Part shown: positions 1 through 8,238 of the stretch, piece by piece | Layout: the number at the start of each line of letters is the position of its first letter | Position numbering within the stretch: position 1 is the first letter of the stretch | Source of the DNA: GCA-002704185 sp902588515 | GTDB taxonomy: Bacteria > Pseudomonadota > Alphaproteobacteria > Pelagibacterales > Pelagibacteraceae | DNA length: 64,000 nucleotides | Direction of reading: 5' to 3' | Assembly (NCBI GenBank): GCA_902588515.1 | Contig: CACIPP010000001.1 | Coordinates: forward strand, 135,258 to 199,257 | Position numbers and translations under genes: made by a program | The notes under the pieces: model-generated | Database searches by the model: none | What the model was told of the DNA's origin: nothing | What the model saw: only the letters and a program-made list of their open reading frames with translations

Positions 1-259
1 CTAATAAATTTTCTGGTAACAAATATGAATATTTATGTTTCGACTCTGCTAATATTTTAACAGATGTTATACCTGTTTCTTCATATAGTTCTCTTAAAGC
101 TGCTGACTTAATATCTTCATTATTATCAACACCACCTTGTGGCATTTGCCATGCTTCTTGATTATCAATACGTTTACCTACGAATACTTTTTTTTCTTTA
201 TTTATAACCATTATACCTACGCCATTTCTCAAGGGCAGGTTCATGAAATTTTGCCTCAT
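1..259 (-). CDS. rppH: RNA pyrophosphohydrolase (Nudix), 3' end outside window
   Basis: This is the first 86 codons of a Nudix hydrolase that continues past the left edge. RppH removes pyrophosphate from the 5' end of mRNA and so starts RNase E decay. The product opens MRQNFMNLPLRNGVGIMV and carries WQMPQGGVD followed by the Nudix box (GGVDNNED, then RELYEETGI), which is the RppH/IalA arrangement rather than that of MutT. The ATG at 259 overlaps the ctpA stop as ATGA, so the two are translationally coupled; a second in-frame ATG lies five codons in. Family membership is clear; the RppH assignment rests on the short N-terminus and the WQMPQGG motif. Confidence 0.9.
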   Translation of the reverse strand, partial: MRQNFMNLPLRNGVGIMVINKEKKVFVGKRIDNQEAWQMPQGGVDNNEDIKSAALRELYEETGITSVKILAESKHKYSYLLPENLL

Positions 260-1389
260 AATTTTAATAAATTAATTGCGTATTTGAGTTGATTATCGGA
301 GTCTGTATTAATTCTGAATTCTTTTTTATCTTTTTCTTTTACAGTAATATCTGGTGTAACGCCAACTTCTGAAATTGATGAGCCAGATGGCAGATAATAT
401 TTCGCTGTTGTTAGTCTTAATGCGCCACGATTTGTTAAAGGAATAATAGATTGAACTGAACCTTTACCAAAACTAGTTTCACCAAGTATAATTGCTCTTT
501 TATGGTCCTTGAGTGCACCAGAAACTATTTCTGAGGCAGATGCAGAACCCTTATTAATTAGGACTATAAGTGGAAGACCATCAATTATGTCACCTTTTTT
601 TGCATTAAAAATTTTTATGTCAGTTTTATCTCTTCCTTTTGTTGAAACTATCTCTCCACTATCAAGAAACATATCTGATATTTTAATTGCTTGGGATAAA
701 AGACCACCAGGATTATTTCTTAAATCCAAAATATAGCCATTTAATCTTTTACTTTTAAAAGATTTTATTTTTTCTTTTAATTGATTATGACTTTTTTGAT
801 TAAAGGCACGTAATCTTATGTAACCTATGCTATTTAACTTAACTTCTGCAGATACTTCTCTTATTTTTATAATCCCTCTTGTAAGCGTAAACTTTAATTC
901 ATCGTCAACATTTTCTCTCCTTATAACAAGATTTATTTTTGTTCCCACTTTACCTCTCATCATACTGACTGCTTCAAAAAGGTTTAGACCTTTTACTTGA
1001 GTATCATTAATTCGAATTATGAAATCTCCAGCTTTAATACCAGCCTTATCAGCTGGTGTACCCTCTATTGGACTAATCACTTTGACCAGACCAGCTTGCA
1101 TAGTAATTTCGATACCTAATCCTCCAAATTCTCCTTTGGTTTCTGCATTCATATTTCTAAAGTTTTCAGGACTCATATATGATGAGTAAGGATCTAAAGA
1201 TTGAAGCATTCCATTGATTGCAGCATCTAAAACTTTATTTTCGTCAACTTGATCAACATATTCATTATTTAGTGTTTCTAAAACATCACTGAACAAATCA
1301 AGTTTTTTGTAGAGGTTATCCGTTTGATTAGCATTTGATTCTCTAGCAAAAAAAATAGTGAGTAATATTAAGATAATTAATTTTTTCAT
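256..1389 (-). CDS. ctpA: C-terminal processing peptidase, S41 family
   Basis: A periplasmic serine protease of 377 residues that trims C-termini of envelope proteins. A signal peptide covers residues 1-20 (MKKLIILILL, ending ESNA). A PDZ domain follows at about 85-165 (GEFGGLGIEI, SPIEGTPADKAGIKAGD). The catalytic domain has the Ser motif GSASASEI (281-288) and the Lys in FGKGSVQ (Lys309), giving the Ser/Lys dyad of the family. It starts at 1389, sharing one base with the rlmH stop, and ends in an ATGA overlap with rppH. Placement between rlmH and rppH is common in alphaproteobacteria. Confidence 0.93.
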   Translation of the reverse strand: MKKLIILILLTIFFARESNANQTDNLYKKLDLFSDVLETLNNEYVDQVDENKVLDAAINGMLQSLDPYSSYMSPENFRNMNAETKGEFGGLGIEITMQAGLVKVISPIEGTPADKAGIKAGDFIIRINDTQVKGLNLFEAVSMMRGKVGTKINLVIRRENVDDELKFTLTRGIIKIREVSAEVKLNSIGYIRLRAFNQKSHNQLKEKIKSFKSKRLNGYILDLRNNPGGLLSQAIKISDMFLDSGEIVSTKGRDKTDIKIFNAKKGDIIDGLPLIVLINKGSASASEIVSGALKDHKRAIILGETSFGKGSVQSIIPLTNRGALRLTTAKYYLPSGSSISEVGVTPDITVKEKDKKEFRINTDSDNQLKYAINLLKL

Positions 1390-1820
1390 TATTCTTTATG
1401 ATATGGGTGATTAATTAATTGTGTTACACATCTATATATTTGTTCGCAAAATATAAGTCTTGTTAAAGAGTGAGTGAAAGTAAGTTTTCCAAGGGATAAA
1501 TTAACATAATTCTTGTAGTCAAAATTTAATCCATTTGCATTACCAATCACAAAATATATTATTTTGTTACATCTCATTAAACTATTTTTAATAATATAGA
1601 GAAGATCTTTAGTACCTATAAATTTACCATTTTCACTAAGTACATATAGTGTTTGATTTTTTTTTTTAATATTATTTAAGATATTTAGAGATAATTTATT
1701 AATTTTTAATTCAGTTACACCTGAGCGTTTTAATTTTCTGATCCTATCGCAGTACTCATTACACAAACTTATATTATGATCACGTTTAATTTTACCTTCA
1801 CAAAGTATCTCTATTTTCAT
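1389..1820 (-). CDS. rlmH: 23S rRNA (pseudouridine-1915-N3) methyltransferase RlmH
   Basis: SPOUT-class methyltransferase of 143 residues that modifies pseudouridine 1915 in helix 69 of 23S rRNA on the 70S ribosome. The diagnostic C-terminal half is present: FVIGNANGLN (usually IGGxxG), then LTFTHSLTRLIFCEQIYRC and the NHPYHKE tail. The loop IGNANG departs slightly from the usual IGGADG. Its start overlaps the rsfS stop by one base. The rsfS-rlmH pairing is classic and both act on the large subunit. Confidence 0.93.
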   Translation of the reverse strand: MKIEILCEGKIKRDHNISLCNEYCDRIRKLKRSGVTELKINKLSLNILNNIKKKNQTLYVLSENGKFIGTKDLLYIIKNSLMRCNKIIYFVIGNANGLNFDYKNYVNLSLGKLTFTHSLTRLIFCEQIYRCVTQLINHPYHKE

Positions 1821-2164
1821 TAGACTCTTATTTGTTCTTTAGGAAGGATATCTTCCCACATTTTCTCCAGATTATAAATAGACCTTTTTTCTGGGTGAAA
1901 AAGATGAACTATAACATCTGTTGCATCGATTAGTTTCCAATCGTCACTTTCGTAGCCTTCTATTTTACATTCAGAATAACCGTTTTTTTTTAGTTTCTGT
2001 AACAAGATTTCAGATACAGATTGAATATGTCTCGATGATGTACCACTAGCAACTACCATGAAATCAGCGATTGAACTTTTTCCTTTTAAATTAATAGTTA
2101 TTATATTGGTAGTCTTATTATCTTCTAGAATTTGATGTATTTTGTTTAGTAATTTTTTGTTCAA
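1820..2164 (-). CDS. rsfS: Ribosomal silencing factor RsfS
   Basis: A 114-residue protein of the RsfS/Iojap family. It binds L14 on the 50S subunit and blocks subunit joining when nutrients run low. Signature stretches are DFMVVASGTSSRHIQS and the later WKLIDATDVIVHLFHPEKR. Length is normal for the family. It sits 10 bases after nadD and overlaps rlmH by one base, matching the nadD-rsfS-rlmH order seen in many bacteria. Antisense frames here are shadows. Confidence 0.93.
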   Translation of the reverse strand: MNKKLLNKIHQILEDNKTTNIITINLKGKSSIADFMVVASGTSSRHIQSVSEILLQKLKKNGYSECKIEGYESDDWKLIDATDVIVHLFHPEKRSIYNLEKMWEDILPKEQIRV

Positions 2165-2174
2165 GATATATATT

Positions 2175-2732
2175 TTATAAACTATTTCTTAAATTTGATG
2201 AAGATATATTTACACCTTTTGTTTTATAATAAAACCAGCTTTTTTGTGCAAAACTTTCTGCTTTAACTTTGCCTTTTATTTGAAATTTTGAATATTGCTT
2301 AAAAAAATTGCTTTTCCTAAGTGTATTCCTATATCCTGGTCTTTCAACAATTATAAAATTTATCTTTTCCATAATTTTTTTAAATTTAAACCATTTATGT
2401 AAATTAGTTAAATTATCTGAACCAATAATAAAAAACACATTTTCTTGTGAATTTACTTTAATTTTTTTTATTAAATTATAAGTGTTAGCGTATTTAAAAT
2501 TACAAATTTTAATTTTTCTATTATTTTTTATCAATTTTTTGCATTTTGAAATTCTTTGTTTGCTTGAAAATTTTGGCTTTTTTTGTTTAAAAGGATTTCG
2601 ATCATTTATTGCCCAGATACAAGTTTTAAATTTAAATTTTTTTATAATTAAATTTGAAATATATAGATGACCTTCGTGTGGTGGATCAAAAGTACCCCCT
2701 AATATTACACTTACAAATTTTTTATTTTTCAA
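2175..2732 (-). CDS. nadD: Nicotinate-nucleotide adenylyltransferase
   Basis: Joins ATP and nicotinate mononucleotide to make deamido-NAD in NAD synthesis. The 185-residue product has the nucleotidyltransferase motif GGTFDPPHEGH near the N-terminus (residues 13-23) and ends with the second substrate motif ISSSNLRNSL. It is slightly shorter than many NadD proteins and ends right after the ISSS motif, so the usual C-terminal helix is nearly absent; the stop at 2175 is clear. The start overlaps the proA stop by four bases. Confidence 0.9.
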   Translation of the reverse strand: MKNKKFVSVILGGTFDPPHEGHLYISNLIIKKFKFKTCIWAINDRNPFKQKKPKFSSKQRISKCKKLIKNNRKIKICNFKYANTYNLIKKIKVNSQENVFFIIGSDNLTNLHKWFKFKKIMEKINFIIVERPGYRNTLRKSNFFKQYSKFQIKGKVKAESFAQKSWFYYKTKGVNISSSNLRNSL

Positions 2733-3994
2733 CTTCTTACTTGTCCTTTACCCTTGACTACAAATTTGTAAGTAACTAACTGCTCTAAACCAACAGGTCC
2801 CCTAGGATGTAATTTACTTGTTGATATACCAACCTCAGAACCAAGTCCAAATTCATAGCCATCTGCAAATTGTGTAGAGGCATTATGCATAACAATTGAA
2901 CTTGGCACTTCTTTAAAAAATTTAGCAACATTTTTTTTATTATTAGAGATAATACATTCGGTATGATTAGTACCATAAATTTTTATATGATTTATTGCTT
3001 CATCCAAATTTTTAACGCTTTTTACAGAAATTTTAGCTTCAAGATATTCTGTTTTCCAATCTTTACTTTTCGCTAATATAGAATCTGGAAATATTTTCTT
3101 AATATTTTTATCTGCAATTATTTTACAACCTGCTTTGTTTAAATTTATTAAAAGTTGAAAAATAACTTTTTTATTAATTTGATTATTTATTAATAATGTT
3201 TCGGCAGCACCACAAATACTCGTCCTTCTTAATTTGGAATTAATTAATATTTTATTTGCAGTATTGAAGTTAAAATTTTTATCAAGATATATATGACACA
3301 AACCTTCAAGATGTCCTATAGTAGGAACTGTTGATAGATTTAATACCTTTTCAACAAGACTTTTGCCTCCTCGAGGTATAATCACGTCAACGTAATTTGC
3401 CATTTTTGATAAGATATAATCTACTAAAATTCTATTTGTAGAATTAATTAATTGTACGCAATCTGGATTAATTTTATTTTTTTCTAAACACTTTCTAAAT
3501 AAATTTGATAAAACAATATTTGTGTGAAAAGCTTCTTTTCCTCCCCTCAATATTGCAACATTACCAGATTTAAAACAAAGTACTGATACATCAGCAGTTA
3601 CATTTGGTCTAGCCTCGTAAATAACTGCAATCACACCTATAGGCATAGTTACTCTTTGAATTATTAGTCCATTTGGTCTTTTCCAGGATGATAACATTTT
3701 GTTTGTTGGGTCTTGAAATGAAATCACTTCCTCTATAGATGTGCAGATAGAATTTATTCTATCTTCGTTAAGCATAGTTCTATCAATTAAATTATCTTTT
3801 ATTTTATTTTTTTTACTCTTTTCAATATCAACTTTATTAGCTTTAAGAATTTTACTTTTATTTGATTTAATACATTTTAAAAAATCAGATAAAACTTTAT
3901 TTTTTTCTTTATTATCAAGTTGAGAAAGTTGTGCGGAAGCTATTTTTGCTTTTTCACCAATTTTTATTAAATATTTAATATTACTCATTTTCAC
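2729..3994 (-). CDS. proA: Gamma-glutamyl phosphate reductase
   Basis: Second step of proline synthesis: NADPH-dependent reduction of glutamyl-5-phosphate. The 421-residue protein has the family features IGVIAVIYEARPNVTADV, the catalytic-cysteine segment RRTSICGAAETLL and the C-terminal GLGSEVGISTSKLHPRGPVGLEQL. Its start lies 14 bases inside the end of proB, so the two proline genes are coupled; ProA and ProB form a complex that channels the unstable phosphate intermediate. No damage is seen. Confidence 0.95.
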   Translation of the reverse strand: MKMSNIKYLIKIGEKAKIASAQLSQLDNKEKNKVLSDFLKCIKSNKSKILKANKVDIEKSKKNKIKDNLIDRTMLNEDRINSICTSIEEVISFQDPTNKMLSSWKRPNGLIIQRVTMPIGVIAVIYEARPNVTADVSVLCFKSGNVAILRGGKEAFHTNIVLSNLFRKCLEKNKINPDCVQLINSTNRILVDYILSKMANYVDVIIPRGGKSLVEKVLNLSTVPTIGHLEGLCHIYLDKNFNFNTANKILINSKLRRTSICGAAETLLINNQINKKVIFQLLINLNKAGCKIIADKNIKKIFPDSILAKSKDWKTEYLEAKISVKSVKNLDEAINHIKIYGTNHTECIISNNKKNVAKFFKEVPSSIVMHNASTQFADGYEFGLGSEVGISTSKLHPRGPVGLEQLVTYKFVVKGKGQVRS

Positions 3995-5099
3995 TAATTA
4001 CCATATTGTTAGCATGTATCACTTCACCTCTAGAAGAATATCCTAAAACATTTTTAATTTGCTCACTTTTGAGACCTTTAATTTGTGATATATCTTCGCT
4101 TGAATATGCACTGACGCCTATTGCAATATTTTTAAAATTTTTAGACAATACTTGAATAGTATCACCCCTTTGAAAAAAACCGCGAAAATTGACTATTCCT
4201 ACAGGTAATAAACTTTTTCCAGATAGCAAAGCTTTTCTCGCACCGTCATCAACTATAATAGCACCTTTTGTATTTATTGAACTTAAAATCCATTTTTTCT
4301 TTGAGTTGACCTTGTTTGTTTTTGGTACAAACCATGTAAATTTTTTAAATTTATTAATTCTTTTTACAGGATTATTTTTTAATCCATTTGAAATAATCAT
4401 ATTGCAACCTGTGTTCATGCATATCTTCGCTGCTTCAATTTTGGTTATCATACCTCCAGATCCATAATCACTTAAACTTTTTGTAGCTGAATCGGTAATT
4501 CTTTTATCAATTTTCGTTATTTTATTTATAATTTTAGCGTCTTTATATTTTTTAGGATTTTTCGTAAATAAGCCATCAATATCGGACAACATAATTAACG
4601 TATCTGCCTCTGTAATTTGAGCTACACGAGCAGCTAATCTATCATTATCACCATATCTTATTTCAGAAGTGGCGGTAGTATCATTTTCATTAACAATTGG
4701 CAGAATATTAATTTTATGGAGAGTTCTAATAGTATCTTTTGCGTTCAATGATCGTCTTCTATTTTCTGTATCATCCAAAGTTAGTAAAATTTGAGCAACA
4801 TTTATTCTTTTCTTGCTAAATGCACTTTTAAAAATATTCATTAGTTCTATTTGACCTAATGCAGCTACTGCTTGATATTCGTTAAGTTTTAAATTTTTTT
4901 TATTAATTTTAATCTTTTTACAACCAAGTGCTATGGCCCCACTTGTTACTATTACAATTTTTAAATTTCGTCTTAATAACAAGGATATATCATCTACTAG
5001 ACTTTGTACCCATTTAAGTCTTAAAGTTTTATTACTTGTAAAAAGTAATGAAGATCCAATCTTAATTACTATTAATTTTGCTTTCAGAATGTCTAACAT
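3981..5099 (-). CDS. proB: Glutamate 5-kinase with PUA domain
   Basis: First, feedback-controlled step of proline synthesis. The 372-residue protein has an amino-acid-kinase domain (IVIKIGSSLL at the start, IVTSGAIALGC, VNENDTTAT, RYGDNDRLAARVA, GSGGMITKIEAA) and a C-terminal PUA domain (about 275-360) containing LPVGIVNFRG and VLGYSSRGEVIHANNMV. It overlaps the obg stop by seven bases. The order obg-proB-proA is conserved in alphaproteobacteria. Confidence 0.95.
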   Translation of the reverse strand: MLDILKAKLIVIKIGSSLLFTSNKTLRLKWVQSLVDDISLLLRRNLKIVIVTSGAIALGCKKIKINKKNLKLNEYQAVAALGQIELMNIFKSAFSKKRINVAQILLTLDDTENRRRSLNAKDTIRTLHKINILPIVNENDTTATSEIRYGDNDRLAARVAQITEADTLIMLSDIDGLFTKNPKKYKDAKIINKITKIDKRITDSATKSLSDYGSGGMITKIEAAKICMNTGCNMIISNGLKNNPVKRINKFKKFTWFVPKTNKVNSKKKWILSSINTKGAIIVDDGARKALLSGKSLLPVGIVNFRGFFQRGDTIQVLSKNFKNIAIGVSAYSSEDISQIKGLKSEQIKNVLGYSSRGEVIHANNMVISENE

Positions 5100-6064
5100 A
5101 TGGACCTAATAATATTTTTAATATTTGACTTTTGAAGGATAGAAATACAATAAAATTTTTTTTTATAAATTTGTTTAAATTCTTTTATTTTTTTTCTTTT
5201 TTCATCTTCATCAATGAGGTCAATTTTATTTAACAGCACAACTTCATTCTTTTTTGAGACATCCTTATTATATTTCTTTAATTCGTTTCGAATAATCATA
5301 TAATTATTATAAAAATCTTTTTCTGTAATATCTATCAGATGTATTAAACTTTTACATCTCTCTATATGTTTTAAAAATTTAATACCAAGTCCAATACCTT
5401 TATGAGCACCTTCAATTAATCCAGGTATATCTGCAATTACGTATTCTTTATCGTAAATTTTTAACACCCCTAGATTTGGGTTTAAAGTAGTAAAAGGATA
5501 GTTAGCAATTTTTGGTTTTGCACGAGTTGCCATTTTTAAAAAACTTGATTTGCCAGAATTAGGCAGTCCTATTAGCCCTATGTCTGCAATAACTTTTAAT
5601 TCAAGTATAGCTTCCAGCTCTTCACCAATCGTCCCTTTCGTGATTTTACGTGGAGCTCTATTAGTAGAACTTTTAAAACGAGTATTTCCTAAACCTCCCC
5701 TACCTCCTTTTACTATCTGTATTGTATCTTCAGAATTAGTTATATCAGCAATCAAAATTTTTTTGTCTGAGGAAATAATTTGAGTACCCATTGGTACTTT
5801 TAAATACAAGTCTTCACCATCTGCACCTGTTTTATTATTACTTTTTCCATCTATCCCATTCTTAGCTTTAAACTGTTTAATGTATCGATAATCAATTAGT
5901 GTATTAAGATTTCTATCGGCTTTTAAAAAGATTGATCCGCCATTACCTCCATCACCTCCATTTGGGCCGCCGTATTCAATAAACTTCTCACGTCGAAAAC
6001 TACAACAGCCATTCCCGCCCTTACCAGCTTTTAAATATATACGTGCTTGATCTAAAAATTTCAT
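5093..6064 (-). CDS. obg: Obg GTPase (CgtA)
   Basis: GTPase acting in late 50S assembly and stress control. The start is set at 6064 (MKFLDQARIYLKAGKGGNG), because that is the universal Obg N-terminus; a longer frame to 6127 would run into rpmA. The glycine-rich Obg fold occupies residues 1-157 (FRREKFIEYGGPNGGDGGNGG), followed by the G domain with GLPNSGKSSFL, DIPGLIEGAHKG and NKIDL. At about 323 residues it lacks the optional C-terminal OCT domain. It sits 29 bases after rpmA in the usual rplU-rpmA-obg order. Confidence 0.95.
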   Translation of the reverse strand: MKFLDQARIYLKAGKGGNGCCSFRREKFIEYGGPNGGDGGNGGSIFLKADRNLNTLIDYRYIKQFKAKNGIDGKSNNKTGADGEDLYLKVPMGTQIISSDKKILIADITNSEDTIQIVKGGRGGLGNTRFKSSTNRAPRKITKGTIGEELEAILELKVIADIGLIGLPNSGKSSFLKMATRAKPKIANYPFTTLNPNLGVLKIYDKEYVIADIPGLIEGAHKGIGLGIKFLKHIERCKSLIHLIDITEKDFYNNYMIIRNELKKYNKDVSKKNEVVLLNKIDLIDEDEKRKKIKEFKQIYKKKFYCISILQKSNIKNIIRSIC

Positions 6065-6092
6065 TGTTTTATAAAATTTTGAATTTAGAGAT

Positions 6093-6347
6093 TTACTGCG
6101 GAATAACTGATATAAATGTTTTTCCAAACTTCTTCGTTTGAAACTTTACAGTCCCGGATATTTTTGAAAAAATTGTGTGATCTTTACCTATACCAACATT
6201 CTTACCTGGATGAATTTTGGTTCCTCTTTGCCTAATTATAATATTACCTGCTAAAACTTTTTGACCTCCGTATTTTTTTACACCAAGTCTACGACCAGCA
6301 CTGTCTCTTCCATTACGCGACGATCCACCCGCTTTTTTAGTTGCCAT
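6093..6347 (-). CDS. rpmA: 50S ribosomal protein L27
   Basis: An 84-residue L27. The N-terminus MATKKAGGSSRNGRDS reaches the peptidyl-transferase centre, and the body has RLGVKKYGGQKVLAGNIIIRQ and GTKIHPGKNVGIGKDHT. There is no N-terminal propeptide of the Firmicutes type. It lies six bases after rplU and shares its promoter. Confidence 0.97.
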   Translation of the reverse strand: MATKKAGGSSRNGRDSAGRRLGVKKYGGQKVLAGNIIIRQRGTKIHPGKNVGIGKDHTIFSKISGTVKFQTKKFGKTFISVIPQ

Positions 6348-6352
6348 AAAAT

Positions 6353-6757
6353 TTATTTAGCCTTAGTTTTTTTTTCTGTTTCTATTTGTTTTACTTTATC
6401 TTTTTTATTTTTTGAACTATTTTCTGCAACGACTTTTCCATCTTTTCCAAATATTTTTGTTATTTGAATAAGACTAATATTTTGTCTATGTCCATTTTTT
6501 CTTTTAGAGTTTTGTCTTCTTCTTTTTTTAAAAACTAATATTGTCTTATTTTTTCTTTGCTGTAATACCTTTGCCTCAACTTTAGCACCAGTTATATTAG
6601 GTGTGCCGATTTCGACTTTATCATTGTTATTTAATAGCAATACTTCTTTAAACTGAATAACATCACCAACTTTATTTGGCAATTTTTCAATAACAACTTC
6701 ATCGTTGGCAAAAACTTTATACTGCTTACCACCTGTGTTTATAACTGCGAATGTCAT
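6353..6757 (-). CDS. rplU: 50S ribosomal protein L21 with Lys-rich tail
   Basis: First gene of the ten-gene run. L21 binds 23S rRNA near L20. The core (residues 1-103) begins MTFAVINTGGKQYKV and includes KRRRQNSKRKNGHRQ, the family's RNA-binding segment. About 30 further residues form a Lys/Glu-rich tail (ENSSKNKKDKVKQIETEKK), beyond the usual L21 length of about 103; such tails are seen in other alphaproteobacterial L21 proteins. A sigma-70 promoter lies 19 bases upstream of the ATG. Confidence 0.96.
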   Translation of the reverse strand: MTFAVINTGGKQYKVFANDEVVIEKLPNKVGDVIQFKEVLLLNNNDKVEIGTPNITGAKVEAKVLQQRKNKTILVFKKRRRQNSKRKNGHRQNISLIQITKIFGKDGKVVAENSSKNKKDKVKQIETEKKTKAK

Positions 6758-6775
6758 ATTGTTAAAAGTTGGTGC

Positions 6776-6803
6776 AATATATCCAGCTGATAATTCAAGT
6801 CAA
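6776..6803 (-). promoter_or_regulatory. Sigma-70 promoter of the rplU operon
   Basis: Reading the minus strand, TTGACT (6803-6798) and TATATT (6781-6776) are separated by 16 bases. The predicted start, about 7 bases further on, leaves only a very short leader before the rplU ATG at 6757. The boxes fall in the only gap between gloB and rplU. Nine downstream genes have no comparable gap, so this probably drives the whole run. Confidence 0.7.
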
Positions 6804-6823
6804 GCGTTGTAGCCAATCAAGAT

Positions 6824-7597
6824 CTAGAAATTATCCTTTAATTCCCTTAATTTAGTGAATACTTCTTCACTCTCTGCATTTTTCATATTTATATGATTTT
6901 TTATATCTTGATTATCACATCTAAAAAAGATGTTAGTTTCCTTTTCTAGCTGCACAGTAGTTGGTATAGTAGGAATATTTTCTTTTCTTAAGGATAAAAT
7001 ATTCTGAGATCTTTTTGACAATTCTTTATTACTTTTATCAAATTCTAAACAAAATTTACTATTTGAAATAGTATATTCATGACCAGAGTATATTTTAGTA
7101 TCATTACTGAGATTTTTAATTTTAATTACAGACTCATGCATTTCTTTAGCCGATCCTTCAAAAATTCGACCGCAGCCCATTGGGAATACAATATCTCCGA
7201 CAAATGCCAATTTATTTTTTTGAAAATGGTAGAAAACATGCCCAGATGTATGGCCTGGTGCATGCTCAATTTTTACAGTCTCGCTCCCAAATTTCCAAGT
7301 TTCATGATTTTTCAATTTTATATCAATACCTGGAATTCTATTCGAGTCTTCTTCAAAACCAATAATTTCACAGTTATAAATTTTTTTAAGTTCTAAATTT
7401 CCGTCAACATGATCTGAATGATGATGGGTACTTAGTATAAAATCTAGATTAAGATTTGACTTATTTAAAAAAGTAGTAATTGGTTCAACAACAGGCGGGT
7501 CAACAGCAATGACTTTATTATTAGATTTATCATGAATTAAGTAAGTATAATTATCGCTTAAGCATGGTATTATAGTTACATTTAGGATATTCATCAA
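6824..7597 (-). CDS. gloB: Hydroxyacylglutathione hydrolase (glyoxalase II)
   Basis: Hydrolyses S-lactoylglutathione to lactate and glutathione, the second step of methylglyoxal removal; a glyoxalase I gene lies at 59997-60533. The 257-residue protein has the metallo-beta-lactamase metal motif THHHSDHVDG, then HAPGHTSGHVFYHF, FVGDIVFPMGCGRIFEG and YSGHEYTISN, all in glyoxalase II order. The start is ATG at 7597 or the next codon at 7594. The gene is separate from both neighbours. Confidence 0.93.
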   Translation of the reverse strand: MMNILNVTIIPCLSDNYTYLIHDKSNNKVIAVDPPVVEPITTFLNKSNLNLDFILSTHHHSDHVDGNLELKKIYNCEIIGFEEDSNRIPGIDIKLKNHETWKFGSETVKIEHAPGHTSGHVFYHFQKNKLAFVGDIVFPMGCGRIFEGSAKEMHESVIKIKNLSNDTKIYSGHEYTISNSKFCLEFDKSNKELSKRSQNILSLRKENIPTIPTTVQLEKETNIFFRCDNQDIKNHINMKNAESEEVFTKLRELKDNF

Positions 7598-7641
7598 AAT
7601 ATTTCACGCATTTATTATAATTTGTAAATCTTTCAAATAAT

Positions 7642-8238
7642 TTATTTAGTAATTAAAAATACACCTATTTCTGATATTAAATTTTTTATATTTAAATTAC
7701 TATAATTAATATCACTAAATTTGTTGGTTGTAACAGATATTGATTTCAAAATGCGTATCTTATCCATTTCACACAAAAAATAAAAATCTTTAATTGTGCT
7801 CATATGTAAATTTGGTGTATCAAACCAGTTATAGGGGAGCGTTTTAGTTATTGGCATTTTTCCTTTTAAAAGAAGATTTAATCTTACCTTCCAATATCCA
7901 AAATTGGGTATTGTAATTACTGCTTTATTAGCAATTCTTAGTAAATCGTTTAAAACTTTTCTCGGATTATAAAATTGTTGAAGTGATTGATTTAAGATTG
8001 CAAAATCAAATGAATTATCCGGATAATTTATTAAGTCTTTCTCTGCATCACCTTCTATCACTGCAAGGCCCTTAGATAGACATTCTGTAACCTTTTTTTG
8101 ATTGATTTCAATACCTCTACCATTAATGTTTTTATTTTTTTTTAAAATTAAGAGTAAGTTTCCATCGCCGCATCCTACATCAAGAACTCTAGATTTAGCT
8201 TCAATTAAATTTAAAAGTACGTTATCTTCAATTTTCAT
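7642..8238 (-). CDS. metW: Methionine biosynthesis protein MetW
   Basis: SAM-dependent methyltransferase-like protein that partners MetX in O-acylhomoserine formation; its exact chemical role is unsettled. The start is placed at 8238 (MKIEDNVLLNLIEAKSRVLDVGCGDGN); a frame to 8253 exists but would lie deeper in metX. Motif I (VLDVGCGDGNLL) and LNQSLQQF are clear. The start overlaps the metX end by 11 bases. The metX-metW pair is standard in alpha- and betaproteobacteria. Being downstream of the metX riboswitch, it should share SAM control. Confidence 0.9.
   Translation of the reverse strand: MKIEDNVLLNLIEAKSRVLDVGCGDGNLLLILKKNKNINGRGIEINQKKVTECLSKGLAVIEGDAEKDLINYPDNSFDFAILNQSLQQFYNPRKVLNDLLRIANKAVITIPNFGYWKVRLNLLLKGKMPITKTLPYNWFDTPNLHMSTIKDFYFLCEMDKIRILKSISVTTNKFSDINYSNLNIKNLISEIGVFLITK

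Noticed and set aside
509..736. Long antisense open frame over ctpA (and similar ones over proB, obg, amtB, the MFS gene at 54 kb and others)
   Set aside because: They lie opposite well-conserved genes, lack ribosome sites and motifs, and follow the codon pattern of the real gene.
6065..6127. N-terminal extension of Obg into rpmA
   Set aside because: Obg proteins begin at MKFLDQAR; the extra 21 codons overlap the rpmA end and have no similarity to the family.
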